Shown here piece by piece: positions 59,980 through 64,000 of a stretch of 64,000 nt of DNA. The translations under genes and the position numbers were made by a program. Every line of letters begins with the position of its first letter. Within the stretch, counting starts at the first letter, position 1. The notes under the pieces were generated by a model. It ran no database searches. It was not told the origin of the DNA and saw only the letters and a list, made by a program, of their open reading frames with translations. This DNA comes from Williamsia herbipolensis (GTDB lineage: Bacteria; Actinomycetota; Actinomycetes; Mycobacteriales; Mycobacteriaceae), in NCBI RefSeq assembly GCF_000964005.1, contig NZ_JXYP01000023.1, positions 62,001 through 126,000 of the forward strand, in the 5' to 3' direction.

Positions 59980-62900
59980 CGTCCCGTCGCCGGTCACCAC
60001 CGTCGATCATCTGCGCGAGCCGCCGGCGGTCGGGGAGGTCGTCGGGTTCGACGGTGACACCCGAGCGGACGTAGTGGAACGCCGCTCGCACCCGTTCGAT
60101 CGGAATGCCGCTCAGCTCGGCCCACGCGATGCGGTAGGCGGCGAGCTGGATCTGCACCGATGTCGCCTGTGCCGCATCGGGTTGCGCACCGGTCTTCCAG
60201 TCGACGACCACGGCGCCGCCGTCGGGTTCGGCGAACACGGCGTCGATCCGTCCGCGGATCACGGTGTCGCCGATGACCGTCTCGAACGGGACCTCGACCT
60301 CGACGGGGTTGCGCGCCGCCCAACCCGAGGCGAGGAACGCGTCGCGCAGGGTCGCGAGATCGGCGTCGGTGTCGGAGGTCTCGTCGGCGGCGCCGGGCAG
60401 CTCGTCCATGTCGAGCAGACGTGTAGCTCCGTAGCGGCGCTCCACCCACGCGTGGAACGCGGTGCCGCGACGGGCCAGACGGTTGGGTTTGAAGGGCATC
60501 GGTCGCCGCAGCCTGCGGGCGAACGCCGCCTCGTCACGGTCGAGTTCGACGAGATCGCTCACCGAGAGGTGATGCGGGAGCACCACCTCGAGATCGATCG
60601 AGTTCGCCGCCGCGCGCTCGGCCAGCAGCGCATCGACCTCGCGGCGCAACACGTCGGCGTCGAACTCGTCGGCGTCGGATCCCGATGTGGACCGATCACA
60701 ATCGGCCGGCTCGTCACCCCGGGCCGACCCGACCGGTTCGAGGCCGCCGTCGAACAGCGTCGGCTGACCGCGATCGTGCAACGCCTCGAGGACGAGGTCG
60801 GCTCCCCTGCGCACCTGCGCACGCCGGTCACCGAGCGGATCGGGCGGCCACGACGCGGTCATCGCATGTGCCGAGAGCGGGTTCTCCGCACCGTCGGCGG
60901 GGTCGGGTGCCCACTCGACGAGATGCATCCCGGCCATCGCGCCAGGTCCGGCGGCGAGTTCGGTGACGATCTCTCCGATCTCGGTGAGGAACACCGAGGG
61001 GCCCTTCGGTTTGTCGTGCTTGGCCGTCCAGTGGTGACCCGAGATGAGCAGCCGCCGTTGGGTTCTGGTCAGCGCGACGTACAGCAGCCGACGATCCTCT
61101 TCGAGTTTGCGGTCGCGCAGGGCCTGTTTGTGGTCGGCGATGACCGTCTCGAGTTCCTTGCGATCGGTGACCGCGGAGGTGTCGAAGCGGGGGAACCCCA
61201 CGCCGGAGGCATCGGCGAGGTCGCCGCGCAGCGCCGCCGGCAGCTCTCGCGCACTGCCGATCCACGTGCCGTCCGACCGCCCGCCCGGGAAGATGTCGGT
61301 GCACAGGTGCGGCACGGCGATCACCTCCCACTCGAGGCCTTTCGCCGCGTGCACGGTGAGGATCTGCACCCGGTCCTCGGCGATCTCGACCGCGCCGGGT
61401 TCGAGTCCCTTCTCGATGGCCGCGGCGGATTCGAGGAACGCGAGTAGGCCGGGCAGCGTCGCGGACGACCGTTCGGCGTAGGCCGACACGTGCTCGGCGA
61501 AGGCATCGAGATGCTCACGCCCGGTGATGGTCCCGCGCATCCGACGCGCCCGGATCTGGGTCTCGATCCCGACACCGAGCGTCGCCTCGACATCGGCCAC
61601 GACATCGGGAAGCGACTGCCCGATACGCCGCCGCAGCCCGTCGAGCATGGCGGCGAACTCGACGATCCTGCGGTGGCCCTCCGCGCTGTACTGGGACTTG
61701 TCACCCGGATCGGCGATGGCGTCGCCGAGGCCGGCCTGATCGACCGCGTCGGTCGGCAAGGCCGAATCCAACGCGTCGTCGAGCGCGGCGAGATCGGCGA
61801 CCACGCCGGTGACCGCGGCGAACTCGACCGCGGCGAGGTGTCGGGCACGACGCCACAGCGCCGCGAGGTCGGCGGCCCCCAACCGCCATCGCGCCCCGGT
61901 CAGCAATCGCATCGCCGCCGTGCCCGCCATGGGGTCGGCCATCAGCCGCAACATCGCGACGACGTCGGAGATCTCGGGCACGAACAGCAACCCGCCGATG
62001 CCGACGACCTCCACCGGGATGCCACGGCTCTCCAACTCCGCGGCCAGAGGGGCCGAGTCCTCGTTGCGGCGCACCAGGATCGCCGTCGTCGGCGGGGACA
62101 CACCGGCCTCCTCGGCGCGGGTGTACTCGGCAGAGATCTCGTCGGCCAACCACGTGCGCTCGTCGACCACGGTCGGGTGCACCGCCACGTCGACCGCACC
62201 GTCGGGGGCGTCGTCGCGGGGCCGCAGCACGCTGACCGGGATACCGACCGCGCGCAGGTCTTCGGAGATCCGATTGGCGAGCTCGAGTGCCGTTCGTGGG
62301 TTACGCCAACTCGTCAGCAGCTCCATCTGCTGTGCAGGCGCCCCCGACGAATCCGGGAAGTCGTCGGCGAAACGCGGCAGATTCGCCGCCGACGCACCGC
62401 GCCACCCGTAGATCGACTGGATCGGGTCGCCGACCGCGGTGACCGCGATCGACGACGCATGCGTGGCCGTCGGGTCCTGGTCGGGCGAGGTCGTGTCGGG
62501 CGGGGCCTGCAACGGCCGTCCGAAGAGGGTGGAGAGCAGCACGCGCTGGGAGTGTCCGGTGTCCTGGTACTCGTCGAGCAGCACCGCGCGCACGGCCCTG
62601 CGTTCGGCGCGCGCGACCTCGGGATGATCGCGAACCAATCTGGCGGCCAACGACATCTGACTGCCGAAGTCGAGGACGTTCTGTTCACGCATGGTCGCCG
62701 CCAGGCGTTCGACGAGCGGGACGAAGCGGTGTCGTTCCAGGATCACCTCCTGGATCGCGCGCAGCTCCTTCGACGGATCGGCGCGTTGGCGCGGACCCGG
62801 CGGCAGCGTGTCGATGAGTTGGTGGAGATCCATGCCGAAGCCGTCGATGTCGCCCGGATCGACGAGATGCTCGGCGGCATCGGAGTAGAGCTTGAGCACC

Positions 62901-63448
62901 GATTCGGTGACCCCCAGCGGCGTCTTGGGGGTCTCGAGGTCGTCGGACCAGCCGGTCACGACCCCGAACGCGAGCTGCCACAGTTCGGTCTCCGACAGCA
63001 GCGTCGCGGCCGGCTCGACCGGCAGCAGCAGTCCGTAGTCGGCGATGAGGCGACCGGCGTAGGCGTGATAGGTGCTGACCTCGGGGTCGGCGCTGCGCAG
63101 CAGCGTGCGCATGGAACCGTCGGGGTCCCACCCGATCATCGCCGACGACGCGGCGAGCATCGCGAGACGGCGACGGATCCGCGCCGCGAGTTCGGCGGCC
63201 GCCTTGCGGGTGAAGGTGAGCCCGATGATCTCGTCGGGGCTCACCATGCGGTTGGCCACCAGCCACACCACCCGCGCGGCCATGGTCTCGGTCTTGCCCG
63301 CCCCCGCGCCGGCCACCACCAGCAGCGGTTCCATCGGAGCCTCGATGACCGCCACCTGCTCGTCGGTCGGAGCGGGCAACCCCAGTGCCGCCGAGAGCGA
63401 CCGGGCCGAGATGCGTGGGGAGATCGGTGACACCGTCGCGTCAGTCAT
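59969..63448 (-). CDS. adnB: AdnB-like helicase-nuclease subunit
   Basis: The 1159-residue protein belongs to the AdnAB double-strand-break resection motor of Mycobacteriales, the local counterpart of RecBCD/AddAB. The N-terminal UvrD-like motor has Walker A AGAGAGKTET near residues 46-55, motif II LLDEYQDTGHSQ, motif III GDPIQSIYGWRGAS, and VALTRTQRRLLISGHHW. The C-terminal RecB-type nuclease shows GRIDAVF and VVVDWKTGAQPDA. ATG at 63448 lies eight bases inside the end of the upstream subunit gene, so the two are made together. It matches Rv3201c by position. Confidence 0.92.
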   Translation of the reverse strand: MTDATVSPISPRISARSLSAALGLPAPTDEQVAVIEAPMEPLLVVAGAGAGKTETMAARVVWLVANRMVSPDEIIGLTFTRKAAAELAARIRRRLAMLAASSAMIGWDPDGSMRTLLRSADPEVSTYHAYAGRLIADYGLLLPVEPAATLLSETELWQLAFGVVTGWSDDLETPKTPLGVTESVLKLYSDAAEHLVDPGDIDGFGMDLHQLIDTLPPGPRQRADPSKELRAIQEVILERHRFVPLVERLAATMREQNVLDFGSQMSLAARLVRDHPEVARAERRAVRAVLLDEYQDTGHSQRVLLSTLFGRPLQAPPDTTSPDQDPTATHASSIAVTAVGDPIQSIYGWRGASAANLPRFADDFPDSSGAPAQQMELLTSWRNPRTALELANRISEDLRAVGIPVSVLRPRDDAPDGAVDVAVHPTVVDERTWLADEISAEYTRAEEAGVSPPTTAILVRRNEDSAPLAAELESRGIPVEVVGIGGLLFVPEISDVVAMLRLMADPMAGTAAMRLLTGARWRLGAADLAALWRRARHLAAVEFAAVTGVVADLAALDDALDSALPTDAVDQAGLGDAIADPGDKSQYSAEGHRRIVEFAAMLDGLRRRIGQSLPDVVADVEATLGVGIETQIRARRMRGTITGREHLDAFAEHVSAYAERSSATLPGLLAFLESAAAIEKGLEPGAVEIAEDRVQILTVHAAKGLEWEVIAVPHLCTDIFPGGRSDGTWIGSARELPAALRGDLADASGVGFPRFDTSAVTDRKELETVIADHKQALRDRKLEEDRRLLYVALTRTQRRLLISGHHWTAKHDKPKGPSVFLTEIGEIVTELAAGPGAMAGMHLVEWAPDPADGAENPLSAHAMTASWPPDPLGDRRAQVRRGADLVLEALHDRGQPTLFDGGLEPVGSARGDEPADCDRSTSGSDADEFDADVLRREVDALLAERAAANSIDLEVVLPHHLSVSDLVELDRDEAAFARRLRRPMPFKPNRLARRGTAFHAWVERRYGATRLLDMDELPGAADETSDTDADLATLRDAFLASGWAARNPVEVEVPFETVIGDTVIRGRIDAVFAEPDGGAVVVDWKTGAQPDAAQATSVQIQLAAYRIAWAELSGIPIERVRAAFHYVRSGVTVEPDDLPDRRRLAQMIDGGDRRRDVMR

Positions 63449-64000
63449 CGGTCACGGCCTTGCCCGCGATCGACGCCGGGCACGACGCGGTGAGCGGGCA
63501 CCGCACGCAACCGCTGTTGACCGTCGCGACGAAACGCGGCCCGACGCTCGCCCGCGCCGCCGACCGGACGAGTCCGATCCACTCCTGGATCTGGTCGCCG
63601 GTGAGCGGCGGCTGGACCCGTTCGGTGGCACCGGTTTTCGTCGACGCGCTGTTGACGTAGACCAGTCGACCGCCGCCGGGATCGGCCGGTCCGATCTCCG
63701 GGGCGCCCCCGAGATGCAGGGCGAGCTGATACGCGGCGAGCTGCGGATGGACCTGCGCGTCGTCGCGGCTGACGATGGTCTTGCCCGTCTTGACGTCGAC
63801 GACCACCGGTCGTCCCTGCCCGTCGCGTTCGAGCCGGTCGATACGGCCCCGCAGTCGTACCGCGGGTTCGTCGCCGGTGTCGTCGGCGGGGACGACCGCG
63901 TCGACATCGACCTCGACCGCGACCTCCTCGAGCTCGTCGCGTGAGCGGGCGAGCCAGTCGGCGAAGTGGGTCAACATGCCTTCGACGCGATCGAGTTCGT
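63441..64000 (-). CDS. adnA: AdnA-like helicase-nuclease subunit, C-terminal part (gene runs off the window)
   Basis: About 185 C-terminal residues are visible and form the nuclease domain: RLRGRIDRLERD, VVVDVKTGKTIV, QLAAYQLALHLGG, then a cysteine group CVRCPLTASCPAS that with a distant cysteine should bind an iron-sulfur cluster. The helicase part lies outside the window. It is the partner of AdnB and the counterpart of Rv3202c. Confidence 0.88.
   Translation of the reverse strand, partial: ELDRVEGMLTHFADWLARSRDELEEVAVEVDVDAVVPADDTGDEPAVRLRGRIDRLERDGQGRPVVVDVKTGKTIVSRDDAQVHPQLAAYQLALHLGGAPEIGPADPGGGRLVYVNSASTKTGATERVQPPLTGDQIQEWIGLVRSAARASVGPRFVATVNSGCVRCPLTASCPASIAGKAVTDD

Overview
The window is high-GC, densely packed DNA from a mycolic-acid actinobacterium (order Mycobacteriales). 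Gordonia is my best guess from gene content and recalled gene order; I could not run a database search. Pointers are a tmRNA with the mycobacterial-type tag ADSNQRDYALAA, WhiB7, mycoredoxin, an AdnAB helicase-nuclease, a secreted Rpf-like protein and an FtsEX/PrfB/SmpB block in actinobacterial order.

Layout. 1-4.5 kb: phosphoglucomutase (cut by the left edge), two alpha/beta hydrolases and an aldo/keto reductase. 4.6-11.5 kb: ssrA-smpB-ftsX-ftsE-mscS-prfB, all on the minus strand, covering translation termination/ribosome rescue and the divisome. 11.6-16.2 kb: hisN, a frameshifted TM2 gene with a DUF2752 gene, and the fadE24/fadE23-type acyl-CoA dehydrogenase pair behind two palindromic operators. 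16.2-22.8 kb: MFS pump with TetR regulator, Rpf-like protein, a second TetR, MaoC hydratase, GH25 lysozyme, methyltransferase and SDR. 22.9-30.0 kb: a phosphonate uptake and breakdown island made of a GntR regulator, PhnZ-like HD oxygenase, FAD oxidoreductase, PhnX-like hydrolase and a four-part ABC importer, centred on two GGTCTA[T/G]ACC operators. 30-37 kb: mixed accessory genes (peptidase E, ankyrin protein, hydrolase, DUF222/HNH protein, RCC1-repeat protein of lower GC, a 41-residue membrane peptide, epoxide-hydrolase-like and PhnB-like proteins), ending at an initiator tRNA. 38-64 kb: a block that, from memory, follows the M. tuberculosis order Rv3192-Rv3202c (PPA1309 protein, UPF0182, PDZ-Lon protease, DUF2342, cyclodehydratase-like protein, ABC1 kinase, whiB7, uvrD2, mrx1, nudC, K+ channel, adnB, adnA).

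That conserved block is interrupted between the PDZ-Lon and DUF2342 genes by a four-gene cell-envelope cassette (43117-47084). It encodes two paralogous exported proteins of a family I do not recognise, a four-helix membrane protein and an exported Ala/Pro-rich protein, with overlapping reading frames. This is my best candidate for an undescribed system.

Regulation is unusually readable here. whiB7 has a WhiB7-type promoter, two coupled leader ORFs and an intrinsic attenuator. Five further regulatory intergenic regions carry clear inverted repeats next to TetR or GntR genes or to the fadE pair. No CRISPR array, insertion sequence, prophage or rRNA operon is visible.
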